From Intestinimonas massiliensis (ex Afouda et al. 2020) (lineage in GTDB: Bacteria > Bacillota > Clostridia > Oscillospirales > Oscillospiraceae), in NCBI RefSeq assembly GCF_900626285.1, contig NZ_LR131148.1, positions 213,599 through 277,598 on the forward strand: a DNA stretch of 64,000 nt, given 5' to 3'. The notes under the pieces are model-generated. The model saw nothing but the letters and a program-made list of their open reading frames with translations, was not told the origin of the DNA and ran no database searches. The stretch's first letter is position 1; every line of letters starts with the position of its first letter. Position numbers and translations under genes: made by a program. Positions 25,332 to 33,693 of the stretch are shown here, one piece after another.

Positions 25332-26456
25332 ATGAAAGATAGGGGCAATGGTGTGCTGCGGTTTTGGAGAAAGGAGCCGGTGCTCTGCATCGCGGCGGTG
25401 TGCGCCCTGGCCTCCATAGCGCTCAACCCGCCTTCGGCGGCCTATCTGAACTATATCGACTGGCGGGTGATCAGCCTGCTGTTCTGCCTCATGTCGGTGG
25501 TGGCCGGCCTGCAGGAGTGCGGTGTGTTCGCGGTGCTGGCCCAGCGGCTGCTGGCGGGGGAGCGGCGGATGCGGTTTGTCACCCTGGTGCTGGTGCTGCT
25601 GCCCTTCTTTGTGTCCATGCTGGTGACCAATGACGTGGCGCTCATCACCTTTGTGCCCTTCGCGGTGCTGGTGCTGGGCCTCATCGGGCGGACGGAGCGG
25701 CTGATCTATGTGGTGGTGCTCCAGACCATTGCCGCCAACCTGGGCAGCATGGCCACCCCGGTGGGCAACCCTCAGAACCTGTACTTATACGCCAACTATG
25801 AGCTGACCGCCGGGCAGTTTTTCGCGGTGATGGTCCCCCTGTCCCTGGTGAGCCTGGTGGGACTGACCATCGCAGCCCTGTGCGTCAAGCCGGAGGGGAT
25901 CCGGGTGGCCTTTGCCGAGCAGGCCAGGATTCAGGCGCCGGCCAGGCTGGGGCTGATGGCCGGCCTGTTCGTGCTGTGCCTGCTGTCGGTGTTCCGGGTG
26001 CTGCCCTATCTCGCCCTGCTGGCGGTGGTGCTCAGCGCCATGGTGATCTTCGACCGGCCGCTGTTCCGCAAGGTGGACTACGGTCTGCTGGCCACTTTTT
26101 TCTGTTTCTTCCTGTTTGCCGGCAACGTGGGGGCCTGCCAGCCCATCCACGACGCTATCTCCGCGGTGATGGAGGGCCACACCGCCCTCACCGCCGGGAT
26201 CACCAGCCAGGTCATCAGCAACGTGCCGGCGGCGGTGCTCCTGTCCGGCTTCACGGCGGACTGGCGGGGCCTGCTCATCGGTACCAATGTGGGCGGCCTG
26301 GGCACCCCCATCGCCTCCCTGGCCAGCCTCATTTCCCTGAAAAGTTATATGAAGTCCCCCAATGCCCGGACCGGCCGGTATCTTCTGGTGTTCACGGCGG
26401 CCAACGCGGTGGGCCTGGCGGTGCTCTGCCTGACGGCGTTCCTGCTCCCGGGCTGA
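25332..26456 (+). CDS. SLC13/ArsB-superfamily anion permease
   Basis: A 374-residue membrane protein with about ten to eleven helices of the ion transporter superfamily. The motif LVTNDVALITFVPFAVLVL and the loop ANLGSMATPVGNPQNLYLY, with a second-half counterpart GTNVGGLGTPIASLASLISL, mark the two re-entrant substrate sites. Candidate substrates are arsenite, dicarboxylate or sulfate; the family call is firm, the substrate is not. ATG at 25332 with AGAGGGGA upstream. No arsenic genes are adjacent. Confidence 0.8.
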   Translation: MKDRGNGVLRFWRKEPVLCIAAVCALASIALNPPSAAYLNYIDWRVISLLFCLMSVVAGLQECGVFAVLAQRLLAGERRMRFVTLVLVLLPFFVSMLVTNDVALITFVPFAVLVLGLIGRTERLIYVVVLQTIAANLGSMATPVGNPQNLYLYANYELTAGQFFAVMVPLSLVSLVGLTIAALCVKPEGIRVAFAEQARIQAPARLGLMAGLFVLCLLSVFRVLPYLALLAVVLSAMVIFDRPLFRKVDYGLLATFFCFFLFAGNVGACQPIHDAISAVMEGHTALTAGITSQVISNVPAAVLLSGFTADWRGLLIGTNVGGLGTPIASLASLISLKSYMKSPNARTGRYLLVFTAANAVGLAVLCLTAFLLPG

Positions 26457-26474
26457 GGACGGAAGAAATTGTTC

Positions 26475-26503
26475 TTGCGTCGGGAAATGATGTATAGTAT
26501 AAT
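26475..26503 (+). promoter_or_regulatory. Sigma-A promoter of the TIGR03960-TIGR03936 operon
   Basis: TTGCGT, 17-bp spacer, TATAAT, ending 51 bases before the start codon. Confidence 0.75.
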
Positions 26504-26553
26504 GATATGCCCCATTTTGGGCAATTATTGAAGGATCATAGAGAGGGTTCGGC

Positions 26554-28389
26554 ATGAATCGTACACTGGAACATATCCTCCCGCGGGTGCAGAAGCCCGC
26601 CCGCTATACCGGGGGAGAATATAACGCGGTGGTCAAGGACCGCCGCAGCGTGGATGTGCGCTACGCACTGTGCTTCCCCGATACGTATGAGATCGGCATG
26701 TCCAATCTGGGCATGCGCATCCTCTACGGCGTGATGAACGAGATGGACGGCGTGTGGTGCGAGCGGGTGTTCGCCCCCTGGCTGGATATGGAGGAGGAGA
26801 TGCGCCGGGAGGGCATCCCCCTGTACGGCCTGGAGAGCGGGGATTCCATCGCCGATTTTGACCTGATCGGCTTCTCCCTGGGCTATGAGATGGCCTACAG
26901 CAATGTGCTCAACATGCTGGACCTGGCCGGGCTGCCCCTGCGCAGCGAGGAGCGGTACGGCCTGTCTCCCATCGTGGTGGCGGGCGGCACCTGCGCCTAC
27001 AACCCGGAGCCCCTGGCCCCCTTCGTGGACCTGTTCGTGCTGGGCGAAGGGGAGGAGGTCAGCCAGGACATCATCCACCTGTACCGCAAGGCCCGGGACG
27101 AGTACTGGAGCAAGGAGGAGTTCCTGACCGCCGCCGCCCAGATCCCCGGCGTCTACGTGCCCTCTCTGTATCAGGTGTCCTACAGGAGCGACGGCACCCT
27201 GGAATCGGTGACCCCCACCGAAGGGGCCCCGGCGGTAGTGACCAAGCGGATCGTGCAGGACTTTAATCACAGCTATTTTCCGGTCAAGACCATCGTGCCC
27301 TCCACCGAGATCGTCCACGACCGGGTGATGCTGGAGCTGTTCCGGGGCTGCATCCGGGGCTGCCGGTTCTGCCAGGCGGGGTACGCCTACCGGCCGGTCC
27401 GGGCCCGTGACCCGGAGATCCTCATTCAGCAGGGCATCGAGGGCTGCAAGGATTCCGGCTATCAGGAGATGACCCTGTCCTCCCTATCCACCAGCGACTA
27501 CCGCCCCCTGGAGCAGCTGTGCGACGGCCTGCTGGAGTGGTGTGAGCCCAACAAGGTGTCCCTGTCCCTGCCCTCCCTGCGGGCGGACAACTTCTCCCTG
27601 GGCCTGATGGAGCGGGTGCAGCATGTCCGCAAGTCGGGCCTCACCTTTGCCCCCGAGGCGGGCACCCAGCGCCTGCGGGACGCCATCAACAAGAACGTCA
27701 CGGAGGAGGACCTGCTCCGCTCCTGCCGCACCGCCTTCTCCGGCGGCTGGAGCAGCGTGAAGCTGTACTTCATGCTGGGCCTGCCCACCGAGACCGACGA
27801 GGACGTGCTGGGCATTGCCGATCTGGCGGAGAAGGTGTACCAGGCCTGGAAGGAGACCACCCCCAACCCCAAGCGGGGCGTGACCATCACCGTGTCCACC
27901 GCCTGGTTCGTACCCAAGCCCCACACCGCCTTCCAGTGGGAGCCCCAGATCTCCATGGAGGAGTACCAGCGGCGGGTGAAGCTGCTGCGGGAGCACATGC
28001 GGGGCCGGTCCATCAAATACAACTGGCACGACTCCCAGACCAGCTTTCTGGAGGCGGTCTTTGCCCGGGGCGACCGGAAGGTGGCCGAGGTCATCGAGTA
28101 CGCCTGGCGCCACGGCGCCAAGTTCGACGCCTGGAGCGAGGGCTTCGATTTTGACCGCTGGCTGGAGGCGTTCCGGGCCTGCGGCGTGGACCCCGCCTTC
28201 TACGCCAACCGCACCCGGGACAAGGACGAGCTGTTCCCCTGGGACGTGACCTCCGTGGGTGTGTCCCGCCAGTTCCTGTGGCGGGAGCGGGAGCGGGCCT
28301 ATGAGGCGGTCATCACCCCCGACTGCCGGGCCAAATGCTCCGGCTGCGGCGCCAATCACTTCTGCCCGGGAGGGAAATGCGATGCATAG
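26554..28389 (+). CDS. TIGR03960-family B12-binding-like radical SAM protein
   Basis: A 611-residue protein with an N-terminal Rossmann-like cobalamin-type domain (about 1-200, YEIGMSNLGMRILYGVMN) and a central radical-SAM barrel whose cluster motif is CIRGCRFC. A C-terminal extension ends in CSGCGANHFCPGGKC. These proteins are nearly universal in Clostridia and typically precede TIGR03936 and, often, RNase G/ribosomal L21 genes, suggesting a role in RNA or ribosome modification that remains unproven. Here the TIGR03936 gene overlaps by eight bases, and then a terminator ends the unit. Confidence 0.9.
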   Translation: MNRTLEHILPRVQKPARYTGGEYNAVVKDRRSVDVRYALCFPDTYEIGMSNLGMRILYGVMNEMDGVWCERVFAPWLDMEEEMRREGIPLYGLESGDSIADFDLIGFSLGYEMAYSNVLNMLDLAGLPLRSEERYGLSPIVVAGGTCAYNPEPLAPFVDLFVLGEGEEVSQDIIHLYRKARDEYWSKEEFLTAAAQIPGVYVPSLYQVSYRSDGTLESVTPTEGAPAVVTKRIVQDFNHSYFPVKTIVPSTEIVHDRVMLELFRGCIRGCRFCQAGYAYRPVRARDPEILIQQGIEGCKDSGYQEMTLSSLSTSDYRPLEQLCDGLLEWCEPNKVSLSLPSLRADNFSLGLMERVQHVRKSGLTFAPEAGTQRLRDAINKNVTEEDLLRSCRTAFSGGWSSVKLYFMLGLPTETDEDVLGIADLAEKVYQAWKETTPNPKRGVTITVSTAWFVPKPHTAFQWEPQISMEEYQRRVKLLREHMRGRSIKYNWHDSQTSFLEAVFARGDRKVAEVIEYAWRHGAKFDAWSEGFDFDRWLEAFRACGVDPAFYANRTRDKDELFPWDVTSVGVSRQFLWRERERAYEAVITPDCRAKCSGCGANHFCPGGKCDA

Positions 28390-29041
28390 ACTGGCCTTTT
28401 CCAAGGCGGACACCGCCAAATTTATTTCCCACCTGGACCTGATGCGCACCTTCCAGCGGTCCTTCCTCCGGGCGGGCATCGTCATCAAGCACACCGAGGG
28501 CTTCAATCCCCACGCCTTCGTGTCCATCCCCCTGCCCCTGTCGGTGGGCTTTTCCAGCTCCTGCGAGGTGCTGGAGTGCCAGGTGCTGAACACCCCGCTG
28601 GATGAGGTGCCGGCCAGAATGAACGCCGCTCTCCCTGCCGGCATCACCGTCCACCGCTGCTATGAGGCGGCGCGGCCGGTGAAGGAGCTGAGCTATGTCA
28701 ACTACATCGTCACCATGGAATATGAGACGGGAGCCCCCTTCGGGGCGGAATCCGCCATCCGGGACCTGCTGGCCCGGGATTCCCTGGTGATGGAGAAGCG
28801 GAGCAAGAAGGCCAAGAGCGGCAAGGTGGAGGTGGACCTGATCCCCCTGATCCGCCAGGCCACAGTGGAGGAGCGGCGGGATACCATCGCCCTGGACCTG
28901 ATCCTGAAGGCCCAGAACCCCGGCCTGAACCCGGAGCTGGTGGTGGCGGCCATCCGGCAGCACTGCCCCGACGCCTCTCCGGACTATGTGAGCTTCCACC
29001 GCCGGGCAGTACTGGACGAAGGACTGCAACCCTGGGAATAA
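28382..29041 (+). CDS. TIGR03936-family radical-SAM-associated protein (DUF2344)
   Basis: A 219-residue partner of the preceding radical SAM protein, with the family start LAFSKADTAKFISHLDLMRTFQRSFLRAG and FNPHAFVSIPLPLSVGFSS. In other bacteria it is often fused to or overlaps the radical SAM gene. The ATG at 28382 lies inside the last codons of that gene and has GGGAGGG upstream, giving translational coupling. It probably supplies a substrate-binding part of the complex. Confidence 0.88.
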   Translation: MHRLAFSKADTAKFISHLDLMRTFQRSFLRAGIVIKHTEGFNPHAFVSIPLPLSVGFSSSCEVLECQVLNTPLDEVPARMNAALPAGITVHRCYEAARPVKELSYVNYIVTMEYETGAPFGAESAIRDLLARDSLVMEKRSKKAKSGKVEVDLIPLIRQATVEERRDTIALDLILKAQNPGLNPELVVAAIRQHCPDASPDYVSFHRRAVLDEGLQPWE

Positions 29042-29043
29042 GC

Positions 29044-29072
29044 AAAATGGCCGCCGAAGGCGGCCATTTTTT
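29044..29072. terminator. Intrinsic terminator
   Basis: AAAATGGCCGCC, GAA loop, GGCGGCCATTTTTT. It ends the radical-SAM operon and overlaps the 3' end of the convergent gene. Confidence 0.9.
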
Positions 29073-29853
29073 ATGGGTCCCGCAGGATATCTTCCAGCAG
29101 ATCGTCCATCTGGGGATAGGAAAGCACCGCCTGCCGGATGCCTGCGTATTGAGCCAGCCGCAGCTTTTTGCGGATGGACCCGGCGTCGTCAAAGAGGACG
29201 AAGTGAGCGCCGTTTTCCCGGGACATGTAGGTAAAGTAGTGGGCGCACAGCTCGGTGGAGAAAAACACGGAGGGGGAGCGTTCCTCCAGCATGGCACCCA
29301 GCTGTTCCCGGGTCAGGGGCCGGCCCTGGCCGTCGGGGGAGGGGAGAAAGAAGTCCTCCGCCACCCGCTCCACCGCCAGCGCGATCCGGTTTGCCCCGTA
29401 CCGCTCCGCCGCCTCCTGGAGCCGCTGGGCCAGAGAACCGCCGGACAGGGCGGAGGAGATGAGCACCCTGGCGGAGGAGGTGTGGGGGCCGTAGGCCTCG
29501 GGCACATAGAGGGGCCAGTTCCGCTTCTGGAGCAGCCCCTCCAGCTCCCGGACCACCTGGATCAGCAGGGGGAAGGGCCGCCCCTCGAAGTCGCACAGCA
29601 CGCCGTTGAAGCCCCGGGCGGCGCACTCCCGCAGCACCTCCTGACAGAAGGGACCGCTCTCTCCCCGGCCGTCGAAGCCGGTGCAGTCCACCGCCATCAG
29701 ACCGCCCCGCACCGGCAGGGGCAGATTGGCCCGGAACAGGTGGGGGCCGCCTCCCACCCGGTAGGCGGCGTGGGCCACCGGCAGCCCGAAGCGCATGGCC
29801 GCCCGGCAGTCCGACGGCGGCGCGGTGAGGATCAGTTCGTATTTTCCTTGCAT
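29071..29853 (-). CDS. Hypothetical protein with possible GH18-like barrel
   Basis: A 260-residue protein without signal peptide. Regular strand-helix alternation suggests a TIM barrel, and FNGVLCDFEGRP resembles the DGxxxDFE catalytic stretch of family-18 glycoside hydrolases, with the first acidic residue replaced by Asn. VLFDDAGSIRKKLRLAQY near the C-terminus also fits the last barrel strands of clostridial GH18-like proteins. Function is not known. It is a single gene on the minus strand between two plus-strand units; its ribosome site is poor. Confidence 0.5.
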   Translation of the reverse strand: MQGKYELILTAPPSDCRAAMRFGLPVAHAAYRVGGGPHLFRANLPLPVRGGLMAVDCTGFDGRGESGPFCQEVLRECAARGFNGVLCDFEGRPFPLLIQVVRELEGLLQKRNWPLYVPEAYGPHTSSARVLISSALSGGSLAQRLQEAAERYGANRIALAVERVAEDFFLPSPDGQGRPLTREQLGAMLEERSPSVFFSTELCAHYFTYMSRENGAHFVLFDDAGSIRKKLRLAQYAGIRQAVLSYPQMDDLLEDILRDP

Positions 29854-29935
29854 ATTCCAGGTACCCCCTTGTCCATGCTGAGAGAAATGTGTATAATTCT
29901 ATGCGGACCAATTTCCAAATAGACGAGGTGAGACC

Positions 29936-30445
29936 ATGGCTTTTTCCCTGACGGCCCACTGGACCGGGCGGAGCATCTATGACATCGACCCGGCGGCCCT
30001 GGCCAAGCGGGGAATCCGGCTGCTGCTGGCCGACCTGGACAACACCCTGGTGCCCTACGGGGTGCCGGAGCCCACCGGGCAGGTGCGGGAGTGGAACCGG
30101 GCGCTGGCGGAGCATGGCGTCACCTTGTTCGTCCTGTCCAATAACCGGCATCCCGGGCGGCCGGAGCGCTTTTCCAACGCCCTGGGAGTCCCCTTCATCG
30201 GCCATGCCGGCAAGCCCAAGCCCGGCTCCTTTTACAAAGCCATGGAGCGGATGGGCTGCACGGCCGAGCAGACCGCCATCGTGGGGGACCAGATCTTTAC
30301 CGATATCCTGGGCGGGCGGAACGCCGGGGTGTTCACCCTGCTGGTGGAGCCCATCCGCCTGGCGGGCAACCCCGGCCGCTATCTGCGGTACGCCGTGGAG
30401 TGGCCCTTCCGCGCCCTGACGAAAAGGAGAACGAGACCACTATGA
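29936..30445 (+). CDS. YqeG family HAD-IIIA phosphatase
   Basis: A 169-residue soluble phosphatase with HAD motif I LADLDNTLVPYG, motif II LSNN, Lys in GKPKPGSFYKAME and motif IV GDQIFTDILGG, as in YqeG/GEP4-like proteins. YqeG relatives are linked to phosphatidylglycerophosphate or nucleotide dephosphorylation and usually lie near aroE/yqeH; here the neighbour is an endonuclease-IV-like gene overlapping by ATGA. The substrate cannot be fixed from the sequence. Confidence 0.88.
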   Translation: MAFSLTAHWTGRSIYDIDPAALAKRGIRLLLADLDNTLVPYGVPEPTGQVREWNRALAEHGVTLFVLSNNRHPGRPERFSNALGVPFIGHAGKPKPGSFYKAMERMGCTAEQTAIVGDQIFTDILGGRNAGVFTLLVEPIRLAGNPGRYLRYAVEWPFRALTKRRTRPL

Positions 30446-31287
30446 GCGCCAAATTCGGACCGGCGGGCAACGCCGCGTCCTTTCCCTATAAATCCTCCGT
30501 GGACGCCCCCCGCTGGCTGGCGGGGCTGGGCCTGGACTGCTACGAGTACCAGTGCGGCAAGGGCGTCAACGTGGGGGAGGAGACCGCCCGGAAGGTGGGG
30601 GCGGCGGCAAAGGAGGCCGGGATCTCCCTGTCCCTCCACGCGCCTTACTTCATCAATCTTGCCAATCCCGACCCGGACAGCCTGAAAAAGACCATCGGCT
30701 ACATCACCGCAGCCTGCCAGGCGGCGGACTGGATGGGAGCCACCCGGGTGGTCATCCACTCCGGGGCCCTGATGAAGCGCACCAGGAGAGAGGCCCAGGA
30801 CATCGCCTTAAAATCCCTGAAAGAGGTGGTGGCCGCCTGCGACGGCGCCGGCTTCGGCCACATCACCCTGTGCCCGGAGACCATGGGCAAGATCAATCAG
30901 CTGGGGGATCTGGACGAGGTGCTGGAGCTGTGTACTCTGGATGAGCGCCTCACCCCCTGCGTGGACTTCGGCCACCTGTACGCCCGCTCCCTGGGGGAGC
31001 TGGAGGGCCGGGAGGCCTGTGTGCGGATGCTGGACCGCATCGCAGCGGTGCTGGGGGAGGAGCGGGCCAGCCGCTTCCACAGCCACTTTTCCAAGATCCA
31101 GTTCACCCCCAACGGGGGCGAGAAGATGCACCTGACCTTTGACCAGACCGACTTCGGGCCGGACCCGGAGCCGCTGATGGCGGAGGTGGCCCGCCGGGGC
31201 TGGAGCCCCACCTTCATCTGCGAGAGCGCGGGCACCCAGGCCGAGGATGCGGTGACCATGAAACAGTTATATCAAGGGGCCTTATAA
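30442..31287 (+). CDS. Endonuclease IV-like TIM-barrel protein
   Basis: A 281-residue protein of the AP endonuclease family 2 fold. Metal ligands line up with endonuclease IV: His in SLHAPYF, His in VVIHSG, Glu in CPETMG, Asp/His in CVDFGHLYA, His in FHSHFSK and Glu in ICESAG. It would cleave DNA 5' of abasic sites, though some members act on sugars. It overlaps yqeG by ATGA and has AAAGGAGA upstream. Confidence 0.85.
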   Translation: MSAKFGPAGNAASFPYKSSVDAPRWLAGLGLDCYEYQCGKGVNVGEETARKVGAAAKEAGISLSLHAPYFINLANPDPDSLKKTIGYITAACQAADWMGATRVVIHSGALMKRTRREAQDIALKSLKEVVAACDGAGFGHITLCPETMGKINQLGDLDEVLELCTLDERLTPCVDFGHLYARSLGELEGREACVRMLDRIAAVLGEERASRFHSHFSKIQFTPNGGEKMHLTFDQTDFGPDPEPLMAEVARRGWSPTFICESAGTQAEDAVTMKQLYQGAL

Positions 31288-31318
31288 GGCTCTTTTGATG
31301 AGAAAGGAAGTCTTTGTC

Positions 31319-32383
31319 ATGAATCATCTGAAACAAATCGCAGCCAAGCTGGACGAGTACGGCCTGGACGGAATGCTTATCATGAGCGATCCCGGGGAAT
31401 ACTATGCCATCGGCTTCCACGGCGAGGGCGCCGTGGTGGTCACCAAGGCGGAGTGCCGCTACTTCACCGATTCCCGCTACATCGAGGCGGCTGAGAAGCT
31501 GGTCACCGGCGCCAGGATCACCATGACCTCCGCCTCCGCCGCCCAGAAGCCCCTGATCATCCGGGCGGTGGAGGAGCTGGGAATCAAGAAGCTGGGCTTC
31601 GAGGACGGCTATCTCACCGTGGCCGCCTTCCGGGACTATGAGGCCGCCCTGCCCTGTGAGCTGGTGCCCGCCCAGAAGCTGCTGAACACCCTCCGGGCCG
31701 CCAAGGACGAGGAGGAGATCGCCCTGATGAAGAAGGCCCAGGAGATCACCGACCAGGCCTTCGACGCCATCCTGAAGTTCATCCAGCCCGGCATGACCGA
31801 GCAGGAGATCGCCGCCCGGCTCCAGTACGAGATGCTGTGCCGGGGGGCGGAGAAGATGAGCTTCGACCCCATCGTGGCCTCCGGCCCCAACGGGAGCAAG
31901 CCCCACGCCATCCCCAGCGAGAAGAAGGTGCAGAAGGGCGAGTTCATCACCATGGACTTCGGCTGCAAGGTGGGGGGCTACTGCTCCGACATGACCCGCA
32001 CCGTCGCTCTGGGCGAGCCCACCGAGGAGATGCGCAAGGTGTATGACATCGTGCTGAAGGCCCAGCTGGCTGGCATCGCCAAGGCAAAGGCGGGCGTGCC
32101 CGGCAAGGAGGTCCACCAGACCGCCGCCAAGGTCATCGAGGAGGCGGGCTACGGCCCCTACTTCGGCCACGGCTTCGGCCACAGCGTGGGCATCGAGATC
32201 CACGAGGCCCCCAACGCCAACGGCCGGGACGAGACCCCCATGCCCGTGGGCGCCGTGGTGTCCGCCGAGCCCGGCATCTATCTGCCCGGCAAATTCGGCG
32301 TGCGCATTGAAGATGTGATCATTTATTCCGCCGAGGGCAATGTGGATATCACCAAATCGCCCAAAGAACTGATTATTCTGTAA
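31319..32383 (+). CDS. M24 family Xaa-Pro aminopeptidase
   Basis: A 354-residue cytoplasmic metallopeptidase removing N-terminal residues before proline. N-terminal creatinase-like domain (1-125), then a pita-bread catalytic domain with the five metal ligands in MDFGCKVGGYCSDMTRT (two Asp), HGFGHSVGIEIHE (His), EPGIYL (Glu) and RIEDVI (Glu). The start at 31319 has AAAGGAAG upstream. It lies directly before efp, an arrangement seen in many Firmicutes; efp also has its own promoter in the gap. Confidence 0.93.
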   Translation: MNHLKQIAAKLDEYGLDGMLIMSDPGEYYAIGFHGEGAVVVTKAECRYFTDSRYIEAAEKLVTGARITMTSASAAQKPLIIRAVEELGIKKLGFEDGYLTVAAFRDYEAALPCELVPAQKLLNTLRAAKDEEEIALMKKAQEITDQAFDAILKFIQPGMTEQEIAARLQYEMLCRGAEKMSFDPIVASGPNGSKPHAIPSEKKVQKGEFITMDFGCKVGGYCSDMTRTVALGEPTEEMRKVYDIVLKAQLAGIAKAKAGVPGKEVHQTAAKVIEEAGYGPYFGHGFGHSVGIEIHEAPNANGRDETPMPVGAVVSAEPGIYLPGKFGVRIEDVIIYSAEGNVDITKSPKELIIL

Positions 32384-32389
32384 AAAGCC

Positions 32390-32418
32390 TTGCAAACAGA
32401 GGAATAATAGGGTAAAAT
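32390..32418 (+). promoter_or_regulatory. Sigma-A promoter of efp
   Basis: TTGCAA, 17-bp spacer, TAAAAT, beginning seven bases after the peptidase stop codon. Confidence 0.78.
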
Positions 32419-32462
32419 AGCTTAGCTGAATTTTTGAATACCTTTTTGGAGGATGAATAGTA

Positions 32463-33032
32463 ATGCCTACGATTACTGCCAGTGATTTCCGCAACGGTGT
32501 GACCTTCGAGATGGACGGTCAGGTCATGCAGGTGGTGGAGTTCCAGCACGTCAAGCCCGGTAAGGGTGCCGCCTTCGTCCGCACCAAGATGAAGAACGTC
32601 ATCACCGGCGGCGTGACCGAGACCTCCTTCAACCCCACCGCCAAGTTCGAGCAGGCCTATGTGGAGCGCAAGGACATGGAGTACAGCTACAACGACGGCG
32701 ACCTGTACTACTTCATGGACCCCGAGACCTACGACCTGGTGCCCATCGGCGCCGAGCTGCTGGGCGACAACTTCCGCTTCGTGAAGGAGAACATGGTGTG
32801 CAAGATCAACTCCTACAAGGGCAAGATCTTCGCCGTTGAGCCTCCCACCTTCGTGGAGCTGGAGGTCACCGAGACCGATCCCGGCTTCAAGGGCGACACC
32901 GCCACCAACGTGACCAAGCCCGCCACTCTGGAGACCGGCGCCGAGATCAAGGTGCCCCTGTTCATCAACCCCGGCGACAAGATCAAGATCGACACGAGAA
33001 CTGGTGAATATCTGGAGCGTTGTAAGGCATAA
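32463..33032 (+). CDS. efp: Elongation factor P
   Basis: A 189-residue translation factor that relieves ribosome stalling at polyproline. Three OB-type domains; the loop that enters the ribosome reads HVKPGKGAAFVRTK, with the lysine that is modified or bare in Firmicutes. The C-terminal GDKIKIDTRTGEYLERC signature is intact. Codon use is strongly biased, fitting high expression. Peptidase M24 upstream and CD1247-type protein downstream form a conserved clostridial neighbourhood. Confidence 0.97.
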   Translation: MPTITASDFRNGVTFEMDGQVMQVVEFQHVKPGKGAAFVRTKMKNVITGGVTETSFNPTAKFEQAYVERKDMEYSYNDGDLYYFMDPETYDLVPIGAELLGDNFRFVKENMVCKINSYKGKIFAVEPPTFVELEVTETDPGFKGDTATNVTKPATLETGAEIKVPLFINPGDKIKIDTRTGEYLERCKA

Positions 33033-33063
33033 GAGCGCCTGCTGACGAAAAGGAGAGCTTATC

Positions 33064-33525
33064 ATGACGATTTCTGAGAAGGTCGCGTACCTGAAGGGCC
33101 TGGCTGAGGGCCTGAACATCGACACCGAGAAGTCCAAGGAGGGCAAGCTGATCTCCGTGATGATCGGCATCCTGGAGGAGATCGGGATGTCCATCGAGGA
33201 CCTGGAGGAGAACACCGAGGCTCTGGGCGAGGAGATCGACGCCATTTCCGACGATCTGTCCGACGTGGAGAAGGTCGTGTATGACGACGAGGACGAGGAC
33301 GACGACGACGAGTGCTGCTGCGACGACGACGATTTCTTCGAGGTGGAGTGCCCCAACTGCGGGGAGACCCTGATGATCGACGAGTCCGTGCTGGAGGAGG
33401 GCGTGATCCAGTGCCCCGGCTGCAAGCAGAAGTTCGCTCTGGACCTGTCCGATGACTGCTGCTGCGAGGATGAGGATGACGGCTGTGACTGCGGCTGCGG
33501 CTGTGAGGATCATCACGAGGAGTAA
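33064..33525 (+). CDS. CD1247 N-terminal-domain protein with zinc ribbon and acidic Cys-rich tail
   Basis: A 153-residue protein. Residues 1-75 match the CD1247-type N-terminal domain (ISEKVAYLKGLAEGL, LISVMIGILEEIG). A highly acidic stretch follows with CCC, then a CPNCG...CPGC zinc ribbon and a second acidic tail with about eight cysteines. The function is unknown. The cluster of Cys and Asp suggests metal binding. It follows efp by 31 bases with AAAGGAGAG and ends at a terminator, so it is coexpressed with efp. Confidence 0.8.
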   Translation: MTISEKVAYLKGLAEGLNIDTEKSKEGKLISVMIGILEEIGMSIEDLEENTEALGEEIDAISDDLSDVEKVVYDDEDEDDDDECCCDDDDFFEVECPNCGETLMIDESVLEEGVIQCPGCKQKFALDLSDDCCCEDEDDGCDCGCGCEDHHEE

Positions 33526-33543
33526 GTTTCCGAGCTGTAAGAA

Positions 33544-33574
33544 AGAGGGGATGGCGTGAGCCATCCCCTTTTTG
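33544..33574 (+). terminator. Intrinsic terminator after the efp operon
   Basis: AGAGGGGATGGC, GTGA loop, GCCATCCCCTTTTT. Confidence 0.92.
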
Positions 33575-33607
33575 CGTATATTTGTGAAAAATGGCAAAGC
33601 CCATCCC

Positions 33608-33637
33608 TTGCGTGTTTGCCGTATGCCGTAGTATAAT
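33608..33637 (+). promoter_or_regulatory. Sigma-A promoter of the feo operon
   Basis: TTGCGT, 18-bp spacer, TATAAT. Thirteen bases further downstream lies the candidate iron operator. Confidence 0.72.
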
Positions 33638-33649
33638 AAGGCGGCTGAA

Positions 33650-33663
33650 TTAGACAAGTTTAA
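33650..33663. promoter_or_regulatory. Candidate metalloregulator site at the feo promoter
   Basis: TTAGACAAGTTTAA is a 14-bp near-palindrome (one mismatch) at about the transcription start of feoB, in the style of DtxR/IdeR-family TTAG...CTAA boxes. No regulator gene for it is in the window. Confidence 0.5.
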
Positions 33664-33693
33664 CCTTACGGATTTAGAGCGGATGGGAGAAGC

